Source: Arthrobacter koreensis (GTDB lineage: Bacteria; Actinomycetota; Actinomycetes; Actinomycetales; Micrococcaceae). From it: DNA of 64,000 nucleotides. The stretch spans positions 1 to 64,000 of the forward strand of contig NZ_WACG01000003.1 of NCBI RefSeq assembly GCF_009193255.1, in the 5' to 3' direction. The notes below the pieces were generated by a model. The model searched no databases. It had not been told where the DNA came from and saw nothing but the letters and a program-made list of their open reading frames with translations. The stretch's first letter is position 1, and each line of letters begins with the position of its first letter. This document shows positions 17,743 through 29,294 of the stretch, piece after piece. The position numbers were made by a program, and so were the translations under genes.

Positions 17743-19137
17743 TCACGACGCGCGGAACGACGCCTGCAACGGTTCAGCCAGGGCTTCGTAGGGCGCTTGC
17801 GTTCCGAGGATCCGTTCCGCTGCCCGGTGCCCCGAGCAGAGGGCCGCGTTGACGGTGGCTGGATCTTCCTCCCAGGTGGCCTCCCCGGCCAGATGCAGCA
17901 CGCCGTCGATGGGCGCTGCGATGAGCGTGTGGTCCTCCCCGGTGCATCCCCGCGCCATGTAGGCATAGGCACCGCCGGCGAACTCGTCGCCCTGCCAGTC
18001 GGTGATCCGGGCGTGCACGGGGGAAGGAATTTCGGAACCGTATATTTGCTGCAGTGAAGCCATCACTGAGTCCACCACGCGTGCTTGCGGCCACCCTCGA
18101 ATCTCCCGGGCGCACTCCCCCGCCGCGAAGGTCAGGAGCGTGGGTTCACCGGAGATGGCAGTGAGGTCATACCAGGAATGCCACCAGCTGGCAGCTTCGC
18201 CCTGCCGGCGGACCGCATACACGTCCTCATCCCAGAACCGCTCCGGGAAGCGCAGGAAGATCTTCTCGAAGGTGTTCATCCGGAACTTCGCAACCGCGCC
18301 CGCAATTGTCTCCGGCAGCGGCGGTTCAAACGTGAGGCGGCCTGACTGAAGGACACCGACCGGAACCGTGATTACCGCCTGTGCCGCCGCAAAGGTTCCC
18401 GCGCTTGTCTCCACGATGACGCCGGATTCGACCCCTGCTGCTCCGGGCCGCAGGACGCGGGTCGCTACATGCCCAAGCCGTACGTCGAGGCCGGCCGCAA
18501 GGTTGTATGCCAGCTCGTCGTATCCGCCGGGGAAGACCACCTCGTCGCCGAGAATGACCTCGTCTTCCAGGCCATGCGCGTCGAGCAGGTGCGAGTCGGC
18601 ACCATACTGTTCCTCGGAACGGTGATCGAGGTATTCGATGACGCGCGCCGCCCGCTCCGGTTCCCAGTTGCCGGCCTCGGCCACCTGCCCGACGGCGGTG
18701 CGCGCCGCTTCTGCGTAGCTGTTGCCCGGTGGCGTGACCTCGATGACAGCGGTGAGCTGGTCTTCCACGCGGGCCGCATCGGCGATGAACTGGCCGGCGG
18801 CAGTGTCGGAGAGCCGGACGCCGTCGGGCCCGTAGTACGCGATGGGCCGGCCGCCCGGCTGGTAACTGCCAACTGTGAACTCGACGTCGGCCATCCCGAA
18901 GGCACGTGTCAGCGCGTGCAGCGGGCCGCCGTCGATCCCGTGGATCCAGGATGCGCCGAGGTCCGTGACCCGGCCGTCGAGGCGTTCGGTGTGCAGCCTG
19001 CCGCCGATCCGGTCCCTCGCCTCAAGTACCACCACGCGGTGTCCCCTGGCTGCCAGCAGCCGCGCAGCGGTAAGGCCCGACACTCCTGCCCCCACAACAA
19101 CCGTGTCGAATTCTTCGGCCGGGATAGTCACGTTCAA
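17743..19137 (-). CDS. Flavin monoamine/polyamine oxidase-family protein
   Basis: This 464-aa FAD enzyme has the Rossmann motif [20 protein letters not shown] at the N-terminus and the GG doublet motif [15 protein letters not shown]. Its C-terminal FAD segment ([31 protein letters not shown]) is a known signature of amine oxidases (MAO/spermine oxidase group). It would oxidise an amine to an imine and form H2O2. The frame opens at TTG 19137; a GTG two codons in is an equally plausible start. Substrate unknown. Confidence 0.88.
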   Translation of the reverse strand: MNVTIPAEEFDTVVVGAGVSGLTAARLLAARGHRVVVLEARDRIGGRLHTERLDGRVTDLGASWIHGIDGGPLHALTRAFGMADVEFTVGSYQPGGRPIAYYGPDGVRLSDTAAGQFIADAARVEDQLTAVIEVTPPGNSYAEAARTAVGQVAEAGNWEPERAARVIEYLDHRSEEQYGADSHLLDAHGLEDEVILGDEVVFPGGYDELAYNLAAGLDVRLGHVATRVLRPGAAGVESGVIVETSAGTFAAAQAVITVPVGVLQSGRLTFEPPLPETIAGAVAKFRMNTFEKIFLRFPERFWDEDVYAVRRQGEAASWWHSWYDLTAISGEPTLLTFAAGECAREIRGWPQARVVDSVMASLQQIYGSEIPSPVHARITDWQGDEFAGGAYAYMARGCTGEDHTLIAAPIDGVLHLAGEATWEEDPATVNAALCSGHRAAERILGTQAPYEALAEPLQASFRAS

Positions 19138-19244
19138 ACTCGCTTTTCAGATTCCGGAAACACTATTCGAACCTCACAGTAATTCGGCACCGGGTGAGCC
19201 TGGCTATTCAGCGTCATCTGTTTCAGTGGTTGGGCAGCCGGGGA

Positions 19245-19703
19245 TTATCCCTCTGCCATGAGGTCCACGTAGCGGCCACCCAGCTGATAGGCAAGGTCCT
19301 TCAGTTCCTTCTCGCCGGGAGCCGCGGTTCCGGGCCGAGGCAGCACGTGCCAGTTGGCACCCTCAGCCACGCCGAGCGGTCCATTCTGGGCGTTCGGCAG
19401 CATGTTGGAAACGGTGATTCTGTCGTCCTCATTTTCGTAGCGGACAATCTGCAGCCCTTCGGAGCACATGGCGTACTGCGGCAGGTATCCGTCGAAGACG
19501 ATTGTCCCCGGCTCCGCTGCCGTTTCGGGATCGCAGCCATACAGTCCGTTGACGGCGGCCAGCAGCTCATCCGCGGAGCCGAATCGTGACAGCTGCACGT
19601 CCGGCGCGGGTTCCCCGGCGGCGCCGGATGCGCAGCCCGCGAGCAGCGCCGCTGCTGCCAGAAGTGTTCCAGCCACAGAATAACCAGTGTTCCCTTTGCC
19701 CAT
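19245..19703 (-). CDS. Putative lipoprotein
   Basis: The 152-aa product has a lipoprotein signal peptide: a charged start, a hydrophobic AGTLLAAAALLAGC stretch with the lipobox LAGC, and the modified cysteine at C24. I choose ATG 19703 because GGGGGAG lies eight bases before it; an ATG six codons further upstream lacks one. The mature part (about 128 aa) has two cysteines, likely a disulfide, and matches no family I recognise. It would sit on the outer face of the plasma membrane. Confidence 0.78.
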   Translation of the reverse strand: MGKGNTGYSVAGTLLAAAALLAGCASGAAGEPAPDVQLSRFGSADELLAAVNGLYGCDPETAAEPGTIVFDGYLPQYAMCSEGLQIVRYENEDDRITVSNMLPNAQNGPLGVAEGANWHVLPRPGTAAPGEKELKDLAYQLGGRYVDLMAEG

Positions 19704-19848
19704 GTCCAGCGTCTCCCCCATGAGATTTCGGTGCCCTTCACTGCGGCATGCGCAGGTCCCGCCCTCTGTCGGTCCTCAGCTTAGCTGCAGGCTCAACGGG
19801 CATGGGGTGCCTGACGCAGGGATCGAGCATTCGTGCGACGCTGGTGCC

Positions 19849-20271
19849 ATGGACCTATCGGTATCGCCTGCGCTGACGATCCCTGCCTCGGAGCTGGTCT
19901 GGCGCTTCTCCCGCTCTTCCGGACCTGGCGGGCAGCACGTGAACACCACGGACAGCCGCGTCGCGCTGTCCTGGAACGTTGCGCATTCTCCGGTGCTGTC
20001 GGACGAGCAGCGGGCAATGCTGCTCCAGCGTCTGGGGCACCGCCTGATTGCCGGATCACTGGTTGTGACGGCGTCGGAACAGCGGTCCCAGCTGCGCAAC
20101 CGCGAGATCGCCCTGGCAAAGCTCGCCGAGGCGGTGGCACGTGGGCTGGAACGTGGCCCTGCCGTCCGCCGCCGTACCAAACCCACACGGGGATCGAAGG
20201 TTCGGCGTCTCGACGCTAAGAAGCAGCGGTCAGCGACCAAACAGCAGCGGCGGAAGCCTATGGGCGATTAG
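19849..20271 (+). CDS. arfB: ArfB-like peptidyl-tRNA hydrolase (ribosome rescue factor)
   Basis: The 140-aa protein has the release-factor catalytic motif GPGGQHVNTTDSRV with GGQ at residues 27-29, and a long basic tail (RRRTKPTRGSKVRRLDAKKQ) that in ArfB/YaeJ enters the empty mRNA channel. It lacks a stop-codon recognition domain. Its role is to free peptides from ribosomes stalled without a stop codon. The start at ATG 19849 matches family length. It appears to be a single-gene unit. Confidence 0.92.
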   Translation: MDLSVSPALTIPASELVWRFSRSSGPGGQHVNTTDSRVALSWNVAHSPVLSDEQRAMLLQRLGHRLIAGSLVVTASEQRSQLRNREIALAKLAEAVARGLERGPAVRRRTKPTRGSKVRRLDAKKQRSATKQQRRKPMGD

Positions 20272-20404
20272 TTTCATGGCCCTGCTGCTGTCCAGGCAGA
20301 ACCGGATGAAGGCGCATACCTCCCATTGGTCTTTTGTTCAGCTGCAGGACACGTTCCATCCCTAGGCTCTGGGAATCACCCGATCCTCTCCTAGGAGTCC
20401 TCCC

Positions 20405-23400
20405 TTGCCGCAGTCCCACTGCCAACCCGTGCCCGGAAGGTGTGGCCGGAATTCTCTTTCCTCCGTGACCGCCGTGTTCCTGGCTGCCGCTGTTACCGCC
20501 GGTTTCCTGACCACGTCAATGGGCGCAGCGGCCGCTGCCCCGGCGCCCGTTTTACCCGCTTTGATGGTCACCGAAATCGCACCGGACAACACCGGATATG
20601 ACAACTTCGAATTCTTTGAGGTCCTGAACACCACAGGCACCGACATTTCCGTTGGAACGGCTGGAGCCCAGCTCTCCTACACCTACACCGATTCCGATGA
20701 CCAAAGCCGGGATGTTCCTCTCTCGGTTCCGGACGGAACAGTGATTCGGCCCGGCCAGGCAACCGTGTTCTGGGTCCAGTATCAAACAGCGACCGTAGAC
20801 ACTGCCGGGAGGACCGACGCCGACTTCCGCTCTTACTACGCGTCTTTGGACGGGACGGCTCCGGGCGGGTACCCCCTGGTTAGGGTGTCCGGACAGGCCG
20901 GACTAGCCAATGGCGGCGAACGCGGCATCCGGGTCTCCGATAATGCCGGCCAAAGCATCAGCTGGTCCTACTACCCTGCCGGCTCGACCGGCATTGACGT
21001 TTCCGCCCATTTCAGGCCCGGAGACGGCGGCACGCCTGCACTTCGCGTTCTCGGTTCCGGAGTTCCCACCCCGGGCGCGGTAGATCCAGCCGCACTGGAG
21101 CCAGCCGGCCCGGCCCCCGGGCCGGCTCCGTCCGAGCCGCAGCCAACACCTGCTCCGGCCGAACCCGTACCCGTTCCGTCCCCAACCGGAGCGCCTGCGG
21201 AACCGAACCCGGCGGAGGGCGCTGAACTTCAGATCACCGAGCTCCTCGTGGACTCACCGAATGTGGGCGGCTCTGACGGATACGAGTTCATCGAGGTTTA
21301 CAACCCCACCAGCCGCGCCATCAACTTCGGCGACTATCAGCTCCGCTATCTCTACCCGCTGGAGGACCTTAGCAACTCCAGCATCACGGACTGGCCAGCC
21401 AGCCCCGGCAACGTCTCGATCCCCGCCGGCGGCACCCTCGTGTTCTGGATCAAGAACGGCCCCAACGATGGCATGGACGCCGAAGAGTTCAACCGGATCT
21501 ACGGCACCACCCTGGCCGCCGGCACCGATATCGTGGAAATCCATACCGGGGGCATGGCGAACGGCAGCGCACGGGGCATCGAGATCACCACCAAATCCGG
21601 AATACCCGTGAACCGGGCCTACTACAACCTTGGCGGAACCAAAGACGTCGCCGCGGGCCAGGGGCTGCAGTACGCTGCGGATGCGAAGGACAGGACACGG
21701 CAGGCACTGCTTGGCAACGCGGCCCCTACGCCGGGCGCAGTATCCGGGCAGCAGGCCGCCAACCCGCTGCAGGTCCTGCCGCTGGACGGGTCGGCACCGG
21801 AGATCACTGATGCCACATCGTCCACCTTCAGCGCCGGCACCGAGCTGACCATCGCCGCTGAAGCCCGGGACAACTCGATAGTCCGCAGCCTGACCCTTTA
21901 CCTCAAAAGCAGCGCAGACCAGGACTTCACCGCCATCAACCTCCAGGCTGCCAATCCCGGGACGCCGTCCAGCCTGCAGTTCACCCACAAAGTGGCGGCG
22001 GCCGACCTCACCGGGAAGAAGTGGTACGAGTACTACCTGGTAGCCAGTGACGGGGGCAGTACCTCACAGACTCAGTTGCGCCGCATTAATGCCGAAGGCG
22101 CGGACAACGCCCCTGTCCGCCTGAACCTCGAAGAGGGTCAGTTCGTTTCGGGTACCACCACCGTTGCCGCCGCGGCGGACCAATACCCCTCTCCCGTACA
22201 GCTGGACATCGACGGGACGACGGTGGAGAGCACCGACCCGGCGCTCGAAGACGAACCGGTTTTCGCCTTCGAAGCCGCCGGCGTCGATACCTTCTTCCGC
22301 AACGGTGTCCTTGCCGGCGAAGACATCCTGCACATCTTCGACGACGGAATCTATGAGGGCTACGAAACCATCACCGTTTCCGTACCGCTGTCCAAGGTTT
22401 CTCCGGGCCAGGACACGGTCCTCAGCGTGTACTCAGGCACGAAGGCGGCCCCCGAAATTGATCCGGATGAAAACAATGACGACTTCCAGATCAAGAACCT
22501 GAGAATGATCCTGCCCGATGGCCGCACCCTGTACCCCGCCGGGTACACGGACCCCAACCGGGTGCTGAACATGGGCGACAGCGCGGGCAAGCTCGACTTC
22601 TTCGATGCCTCCTTCACAATCCCGGAGAACGCGTTCACCGCCCGTTCCTATGCCTGGGACACCACGGCCGTTCCGGACGGCGGACACAACGTCAGCGCCG
22701 AAATTCCCGGGTACTCACTCATCCGCACCGTCAGGGTCGACAACACCGCACCGGAGCTCACAACAACCATCGAGGAGGGGCAGGATTACCAGGGCGCCTT
22801 CACCATCGACGCCTCTGCTTCGGACGCCGGGTCCGGCGTTGACTCCATCAGCGCCCTCCTCGACGGGGAAACGATCCCGCTCCCCTACGAGACGTCGTCG
22901 CTCACCCTCCAGGCCGGATCCCATGACCTGGCCATTTCGGGCCAGGACAAGGCCGGCAACATTGCCCAAAAGACCATCCGGTTCACCACTCCGGTGGAGC
23001 AGCCCTCCGCAGAGGAACTCTCCCCCGCAGACAACACCGCGGTCGACGGCGGTCCCGTCACGTTGAGCGCCCGCGTCACGGACCCCAGCGCAGACCTCCT
23101 GGACGTGTGCTTCCGGGAAGGCTACCGCCTCGCCCCCGGGACATCATCCGTAGCGTCGTACCGCGGCACCACCAGCACCGCCGCCGGTCTGGACAGATCA
23201 GCGAAGACTCTGCTGGATGAGCGGGAACTGCAGAAAATCACCGGCTCTGACGGAGTGGAATCCGAGGTGTCTTCCAGCAGCGAATTCCCGTACCAGCTCT
23301 TCGAAGTCACCGTCCCGCCGAACGCAGGAACGGACTACACCGCCAGGCTCGAGTGGACCGGATCGGCCAATCCCGATGCCAAGGTCCTGATGTATGTACT

Positions 23401-25039
23401 CAACAGGACCAGCGGTGCGTGGGAAGAGGTGGACCGCCACGTCACCACCGGAGCCAGCGGCTCGTCCGCCTTCGACCTCACGGCCATGGTTCCGGCAGCG
23501 GAACACGAAGCGGAGGGGAAAATACAGGTTCTAATTCAGCACTCCGAAGGATTTGCCGGGGCGGACCGGTCCACCCGGTCCACTGTGGTGGAGCCGGCCC
23601 ACTCTGAGGACACGCCCCGGAACGAATACGACTTCACGCTCGGCTGGGAATCGGATACGCAGTATTACAACGAGACCTTCTACGAGCACCAACTGAACAT
23701 CCACCGATATTTCCTGAACCGCCGCGATGATCTTAACCTGCAGTACGTGTTCCACACCGGCGACATCGTCGATGAGTCGGACAAGCAATACCAGTGGGAA
23801 AACGCAGACGCCGCCTACCGGCAGCTGGACCAAGCAGGACTGCCGTACGGGGTGCTTGCCGGAAACCACGACGTCGGACACAAGACAGGAGACTACGGAG
23901 CCTTCTCCAACTGGTTCGGCGCCGGCCGGTTCAACCAGAACCCCTGGTACGGCGGCACGTACCAGGACAACAGAGGACACTATGACCTCATCACCGCCGG
24001 CGGAATCGACTTCATCATGCTCTACATGGGCTGGGGACCTGCCGACAAGGAAATCGACTGGATGAACAGCGTCCTGGAGAAATACCCGGAACGCACCGCA
24101 GTGCTGAACCTGCACGAATACCTCCTAACAACCGGCGGGCTGGGGCCGGTTCCGCAACGGATCCAGAACGAGGTCGTTGCGGCAAACCCCAATGTGGCCA
24201 TGGTCTTCTCCGGCCACTACCACGACGCCTACACCCGGGTGGACGAATTCGATGACGACGGCGACGGCACCACCGACCGGAAAGTCCATCAGATCCTGTT
24301 CGACTACCAGGGCCTGCCCGAGGGCGGTCAGGGATTCCTGCGCCTCCTGCACTTCGACAACGCCGCAGGGGACGTCACCGCCCGCACCTACTCGCCGTCG
24401 CTGGACCAGTACAACTCGAACGATCCTTCGCTGGAACCCCACCATCAGGAATTCACCATGAGCTATGCGGACCTGGGCATCGAGGTCCGCACCAAGGAAC
24501 TGGCCACCGATGCGTTCTCAGTGGACATTCTCTCCACTGCCGACATCAGCTGCCAGACCGGTGTCGAGAGCGGATCGCTTGTTACAGCAACCTGGGCCGA
24601 TCCCGGCGAAGGCGAGCGGGGCTGGTACGTGGAGACGCGTGACCCCCATGGTGCCGTGCACTACTCACCGGTGAACCTGCTGTCCTTCAACCAGGGGCCG
24701 GTACCCGGCCCCACGGATCCTGCTGATCCCGTGGATCCAGGGAATGGGAACGACGGCGGCACCGGGAACGGTGGTGGCACGACGCCCGGTCCGGGTACCG
24801 GAGGGACGGGCCAGGCGCCGGACACTTCGGGCCCGGGAACGAATACCGGAAGCGCAGACCCCGGGCAGGCTGGCGGTATTCTGCCGTCTGCCGCATCGGA
24901 CACTTCGAACGGCCGCGGCGCACTGGCCGCAACCGGCGTCCAGCGGGGATGGATGCTTGCTGCTGGAGCAGGACTTCTGCTGATGGCAGCTGGCACTGTT
25001 CTGCGGTTTGCCAAGCGGGGCCGCGCCGCCGGTAACTGA
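20405..25039 (+). CDS. Large cell-surface protein: lamin-tail domains, metallophosphatase, LAATG sortase signal
   Basis: The 1544-aa protein starts at TTG 20405 behind TAGGAG. Residues 1-45 form a signal peptide. Two lamin-tail-domain repeats follow (about 50-195, LMVTEIAPDNTGYDNFEFFE; and about 275-430, LQITELLVDSPNVGGSDGYE), separated by a Pro-rich linker, then Ig-like modules. A calcineurin-like phosphoesterase covers about 1075-1360, with GDIVDE at 1119, GNHD at 1153 and GHYHDA near 1270. A Gly/Pro-rich linker leads to LAATG near 1507, a hydrophobic segment and a basic tail (KRGRAAGN), which looks like a sortase E-type cell-wall signal. The substrate, perhaps extracellular nucleic acid or phosphoesters, is inference. 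Confidence 0.92.
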   Translation: MPQSHCQPVPGRCGRNSLSSVTAVFLAAAVTAGFLTTSMGAAAAAPAPVLPALMVTEIAPDNTGYDNFEFFEVLNTTGTDISVGTAGAQLSYTYTDSDDQSRDVPLSVPDGTVIRPGQATVFWVQYQTATVDTAGRTDADFRSYYASLDGTAPGGYPLVRVSGQAGLANGGERGIRVSDNAGQSISWSYYPAGSTGIDVSAHFRPGDGGTPALRVLGSGVPTPGAVDPAALEPAGPAPGPAPSEPQPTPAPAEPVPVPSPTGAPAEPNPAEGAELQITELLVDSPNVGGSDGYEFIEVYNPTSRAINFGDYQLRYLYPLEDLSNSSITDWPASPGNVSIPAGGTLVFWIKNGPNDGMDAEEFNRIYGTTLAAGTDIVEIHTGGMANGSARGIEITTKSGIPVNRAYYNLGGTKDVAAGQGLQYAADAKDRTRQALLGNAAPTPGAVSGQQAANPLQVLPLDGSAPEITDATSSTFSAGTELTIAAEARDNSIVRSLTLYLKSSADQDFTAINLQAANPGTPSSLQFTHKVAAADLTGKKWYEYYLVASDGGSTSQTQLRRINAEGADNAPVRLNLEEGQFVSGTTTVAAAADQYPSPVQLDIDGTTVESTDPALEDEPVFAFEAAGVDTFFRNGVLAGEDILHIFDDGIYEGYETITVSVPLSKVSPGQDTVLSVYSGTKAAPEIDPDENNDDFQIKNLRMILPDGRTLYPAGYTDPNRVLNMGDSAGKLDFFDASFTIPENAFTARSYAWDTTAVPDGGHNVSAEIPGYSLIRTVRVDNTAPELTTTIEEGQDYQGAFTIDASASDAGSGVDSISALLDGETIPLPYETSSLTLQAGSHDLAISGQDKAGNIAQKTIRFTTPVEQPSAEELSPADNTAVDGGPVTLSARVTDPSADLLDVCFREGYRLAPGTSSVASYRGTTSTAAGLDRSAKTLLDERELQKITGSDGVESEVSSSSEFPYQLFEVTVPPNAGTDYTARLEWTGSANPDAKVLMYVLNRTSGAWEEVDRHVTTGASGSSAFDLTAMVPAAEHEAEGKIQVLIQHSEGFAGADRSTRSTVVEPAHSEDTPRNEYDFTLGWESDTQYYNETFYEHQLNIHRYFLNRRDDLNLQYVFHTGDIVDESDKQYQWENADAAYRQLDQAGLPYGVLAGNHDVGHKTGDYGAFSNWFGAGRFNQNPWYGGTYQDNRGHYDLITAGGIDFIMLYMGWGPADKEIDWMNSVLEKYPERTAVLNLHEYLLTTGGLGPVPQRIQNEVVAANPNVAMVFSGHYHDAYTRVDEFDDDGDGTTDRKVHQILFDYQGLPEGGQGFLRLLHFDNAAGDVTARTYSPSLDQYNSNDPSLEPHHQEFTMSYADLGIEVRTKELATDAFSVDILSTADISCQTGVESGSLVTATWADPGEGERGWYVETRDPHGAVHYSPVNLLSFNQGPVPGPTDPADPVDPGNGNDGGTGNGGGTTPGPGTGGTGQAPDTSGPGTNTGSADPGQAGGILPSAASDTSNGRGALAATGVQRGWMLAAGAGLLLMAAGTVLRFAKRGRAAGN

Positions 25040-25062
25040 TTTGTCTCCGGCATAAAACAAGG

Positions 25063-25102
25063 AGGGCCGCCTATCCGGGATTTTCCCCGGATAGGCGGCC
25101 CT
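25063..25102. terminator. Bidirectional intrinsic terminator
   Basis: A perfect 17-bp stem (arms 25063-25079 and 25086-25102, starting AGGGCCGCCTATCCGGG) has a 6-base loop. It lies between the plus-strand surface protein stop (25039) and the minus-strand nrdF stop (25139), so it can end transcription from both sides. Confidence 0.88.
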
Positions 25103-25138
25103 TTGCCGCTTGCGGAACGAGTTTGCTCCGGCAGCGTA

Positions 25139-26152
<1,014 letters not shown>

Positions 26153-28291
26153 CTACAGCATGCAGCTGACGCAGCCCTCAACTTCGGTGCCTTCCAGGGC
26201 GAGCTGGCGCAGGCGGATGTAGTAGATGGTCTTGATGCCCTTGCGCCAGGCGTAGATCTGCGCCTTGTTGATGTCACGCGTGGTGGCGGTGTCCTTGAAG
26301 AACAGCGTCAGGGACAGGCCCTGGTCCACGTGCTGCGTGGCAGCGGCGTAGGTGTCGATGATCTTCTCGTAGCCGATTTCGTACGCATCCTGGTAGTACT
26401 CCAGGTTGTCGTTGGTCAGGTACGGAGCCGGGTAGTAGACACGCCCCAGCTTGCCTTCCTTGCGGATTTCAATCTTCGACGCCACCGGGTGGATAGAGGA
26501 GGTGGAGTTGTTGATGTAGGAAATCGAACCGGTCGGCGGAACAGCCTGCAGGTTCTGGTTGTAGATGCCGTGCTCCATGACCGAAGCGCGCAGCGCGGCC
26601 CAGTCGGCCTGGGTGGGAATGTGCACGTTCTCGAACAGTTCCCGCACACGCTCGGTCTGCGGAACCCATTCGCCGTTCACGTACTTGTCGAAGAACTCGC
26701 CGGAGGCGTACTTGGACTTCTCGAAGCCGGCAAACGTGCGGCCGGTTTCAATGGCCAGCAGGTTGGAGGCTCGCACGGCGTGGTAGACCACCGTGTAGAA
26801 GTAGATGTTCGTGAAGTCAATGCCTTCTTCGGAACCGTAGTGAACCCGCTCGCGGGCAAGGTAGCCGTGCAGGTTCATCTGGCCCAGGCCGATGGCGTGC
26901 GACTGGTCGTTGCCCTTGGCGATGGACGGAACCGAACCGATGTGGCTCATGTCCGAGACGGCGGTCAGGGCACGGATCGCGGTCTCGATGGTGAGGCCGA
27001 AGTCCGGGGAATCCATCGTCTTCGCAATGTTCAGCGAACCCAGGTTGCAGGAAATGTCCTTGCCGGTCTGGTCGTAGGAAAGGTCATCGTTGTACGTGGT
27101 GGGCTGGGAAACCTGGAGGATTTCCGAGCACAGGTTGGACATGATGATCTTGCCGTCGATCGGGTTTTCCCGGTTCACCGTGTCCTCGAACATGATGTAC
27201 GGGTAACCGGATTCGAACTGGATTTCGGCCAGGGTCTGGAAGAACTCGCGGGCCTTGATCTTGGTCTTCTTGATCCGGGAATCGTCAACCATCTCGTAGT
27301 ACTTCTCGGTGACCGAGACGTCGGAGAACGGCATGCCGTAGACCTTTTCGACGTCGTACGGGGAGAACAGGTACATGTCCTCATCACGCTTGGCCAGCTC
27401 GAAGGTGATGTCCGGAATGACGACGCCGAGGGAGAGGGTCTTGATGCGGATCTTCTCGTCCGCGTTCTCACGCTTGGTGTCCAGGAACCGGTTGATGTCC
27501 GGGTGGTGGGCGTGCAGGTACACGGCACCGGCGCCCTGGCGGGCACCGAGCTGGTTGGCGTAGGAGAAGGAATCTTCAAGAAGCTTCATCACGGGGATGA
27601 CGCCGGAGGACTGGTTCTCGATCTGCTTGATCGGAGCACCGACCTCGCGGATGTTGGTCAGCGCGAAGGCAACGCCGCCGCCGCGCTTGGAGAGCTGCAG
27701 TGCGGAGTTGATGGACCGGCCGATCGACTCCATGTTGTCTTCGATGCGCAGCAGGAAGCAGGAGACCAACTCGCCGCGCTGCTTCTTGCCGGCGTTGAGG
27801 AACGTGGGGGTGGCGGGCTGGAAACGGCCCTCGATGATCTCATCCACCATCTGGGTGGCGAGCTGCTCGTTGCCGCGGGCCAGGTGCAGGGCAACCATGC
27901 ACACGCGGTCCTCGTAGCGCTCCAGGTAACGCTTGCCGTCAAAGGTCTTCAGTGTGTAGGACGTGTAGAACTTGAAGGCCCCGAGGAAGGTTTCGAAGCG
28001 GAACTTCTTCTTGTAGGCCCGGTTGTAGAGCTCACGGATGAAGTTCATCGTGTACTGGTCGAGCGTCTCGCGCTCGTAGTAGTCGTTCTTGACCAGGTAG
28101 TCCAGCTTCTCTTCCAGGTCGTGGAAGAACACGGTGTTGTTGTTGACGTGCTGAAGGAAGTACTGGCGTGCAGCCGCACGGTCGGCGTCGAACTGGATTT
28201 CACCGTCCTTGCCGTAGAGGTTCAGCATGGCGTTGAGCTCGTGATAGCCCAGGCCCTTGTAGGCTTCCGGCAGCTCCTTGGAGTCCGTCAT
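26153..28291 (-). CDS. nrdE: NrdE, class Ib ribonucleotide reductase large (catalytic) subunit
   Basis: The 712-aa enzyme reduces ribonucleoside diphosphates for DNA synthesis. Cysteines are visible in [22 protein letters not shown] and the C-terminal redox pair CVSCML, which is re-reduced by NrdH. The [15 protein letters not shown] loop and the [15 protein letters not shown] region are standard. I place the start at ATG 28291, whose ATGA overlap with the nrdI stop is typical of this operon; a TTG nine codons earlier would overlap nrdI further and is less likely. Confidence 0.97.
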   Translation of the reverse strand: MTDSKELPEAYKGLGYHELNAMLNLYGKDGEIQFDADRAAARQYFLQHVNNNTVFFHDLEEKLDYLVKNDYYERETLDQYTMNFIRELYNRAYKKKFRFETFLGAFKFYTSYTLKTFDGKRYLERYEDRVCMVALHLARGNEQLATQMVDEIIEGRFQPATPTFLNAGKKQRGELVSCFLLRIEDNMESIGRSINSALQLSKRGGGVAFALTNIREVGAPIKQIENQSSGVIPVMKLLEDSFSYANQLGARQGAGAVYLHAHHPDINRFLDTKRENADEKIRIKTLSLGVVIPDITFELAKRDEDMYLFSPYDVEKVYGMPFSDVSVTEKYYEMVDDSRIKKTKIKAREFFQTLAEIQFESGYPYIMFEDTVNRENPIDGKIIMSNLCSEILQVSQPTTYNDDLSYDQTGKDISCNLGSLNIAKTMDSPDFGLTIETAIRALTAVSDMSHIGSVPSIAKGNDQSHAIGLGQMNLHGYLARERVHYGSEEGIDFTNIYFYTVVYHAVRASNLLAIETGRTFAGFEKSKYASGEFFDKYVNGEWVPQTERVRELFENVHIPTQADWAALRASVMEHGIYNQNLQAVPPTGSISYINNSTSSIHPVASKIEIRKEGKLGRVYYPAPYLTNDNLEYYQDAYEIGYEKIIDTYAAATQHVDQGLSLTLFFKDTATTRDINKAQIYAWRKGIKTIYYIRLRQLALEGTEVEGCVSCML

Positions 28292-28836
28292 GCCGGCTTC
28301 TGCGACTGATGTGTCCAAAACTCTTCCAATCCTTGGTTTACCGTGGCAGCGTCCTCCGACGTGCCCATGAGTTCAAATCGATACAAAACGGGGACCTTGC
28401 ACTTGGCGGAAATGATGTCCGCCGCCAGGCAGTAGTTCTCACCGAAGTTCGTGTTGCCCGCGCCGATGACGCCCCGGATAAGTTCCCGGTTCGACTCGAC
28501 GTTCAGAAATTTGATGACCTGTTTGGGAACCGCACCCTTGGCTGCGGCTCCCGGCTGCGCTGCCGTTCCGCCGTAGGTGGGAAGCAGCAGGACGTACGGC
28601 CGGCGCGCCAGTAAAGTCGGCGCGGAGGTCAGCAGCGGAATCCGGGCGGACGGCCGGTTCAGTTTGGCTGCGAACCGTCCGGTGTAGCCGGACGCAGAGG
28701 TGAAGTACACCAGGTCTGCGTCAGTGACCGGATTCGGCTCGGGGGAATCCGCGTTCCCGGCCGAGCGGCCCGGGACGTGCACCCTGCCGGAGCCTGAGGC
28801 GGCTCCGGCTCCCGGAATCACGGTTCCCAATGTCAT
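28288..28836 (-). CDS. nrdI: NrdI, flavodoxin-like activator of NrdF
   Basis: NrdI is an FMN protein that supplies superoxide for assembling the Mn-tyrosyl cofactor of NrdF. The FMN-binding segments [19 protein letters not shown] and [10 protein letters not shown] and the [15 protein letters not shown] loop are all present. At 182 aa it is longer than usual because about 40 residues precede the flavodoxin fold (Gly/Ala/Pro-rich). The ATG at 28836 is the only good start, so the extension may be real. The stop overlaps nrdE by four bases. Confidence 0.95.
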   Translation of the reverse strand: MTLGTVIPGAGAASGSGRVHVPGRSAGNADSPEPNPVTDADLVYFTSASGYTGRFAAKLNRPSARIPLLTSAPTLLARRPYVLLLPTYGGTAAQPGAAAKGAVPKQVIKFLNVESNRELIRGVIGAGNTNFGENYCLAADIISAKCKVPVLYRFELMGTSEDAATVNQGLEEFWTHQSQKPA

Positions 28837-28950
28837 TGCATCCTGCTTCTTTGACAGCGGTTTGGCTTTTCTTGGCGGCTGCGCCGGTACTGCGTTCGTG
28901 CGGCCCTTGTGCCTTCCCGGCAGGGGCCGGCAGCGTGCGTCTAGTCCAGG

Positions 28951-29196
28951 CTAGGCGACGGAGGTGACGCTGGCCTGGGCCAGTTCCTCGATCTTGTCCG
29001 GGCGGAAGCCGGACCAGGAGTCCTGATCCGTGATAACCACGGGAGCCTGCATGTACCCCAGTGCCCGTACGCGCTCGAGTGCCTCCGGGTCCTGGGACAT
29101 GTCGACGCTCTGGTACGCGATCCCCTTCTTGTCGAGGGCGCGGTAGGTGGCGTTGCACTGTACGCACGAGGGCTTGGTGTAAACCGTGACGGTCAT
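28951..29196 (-). CDS. nrdH: NrdH, glutaredoxin-like redox partner of NrdEF
   Basis: The 81-aa protein has the CxxC active site CVQC in TVYTKPSCVQCNATYRALDK, and the WSGFRPDKIEEL signature of NrdH redoxins, which are glutaredoxin-like in sequence but reduced by thioredoxin reductase. It starts at ATG 29196 behind AGGGGAGA. As first gene of nrdHIEF it faces the NrdR-box region. A gap of 114 bases with no gene separates it from nrdI. Confidence 0.96.
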   Translation of the reverse strand: MTVTVYTKPSCVQCNATYRALDKKGIAYQSVDMSQDPEALERVRALGYMQAPVVITDQDSWSGFRPDKIEELAQASVTSVA

Positions 29197-29294
29197 GGTG
29201 GTCTCCCCTAGGTAATGCTGAAGTCTGTCCATTGATACTACATCCAGCCACTACATCTAGTGCGACAGCCGATGCCCTACCCCTAGATGATGTA
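29197..29294 (-). promoter_or_regulatory. nrdHIEF upstream region with two NrdR-like boxes
   Basis: CACTACATCTAGTG (29249-29262) is a near-perfect palindrome that fits the NrdR box described for actinobacterial and other nrd promoters. A weaker copy, CCCTAGATGATGTA (29281-29294), starts 32 bases away, close to three helical turns, which is how paired NrdR boxes are usually spaced. NrdR is an ATP/dATP-sensing repressor; its gene is not in this window. The bases from 29295 to 29541 hold a third candidate site and otherwise no feature I can support. Confidence 0.7.
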
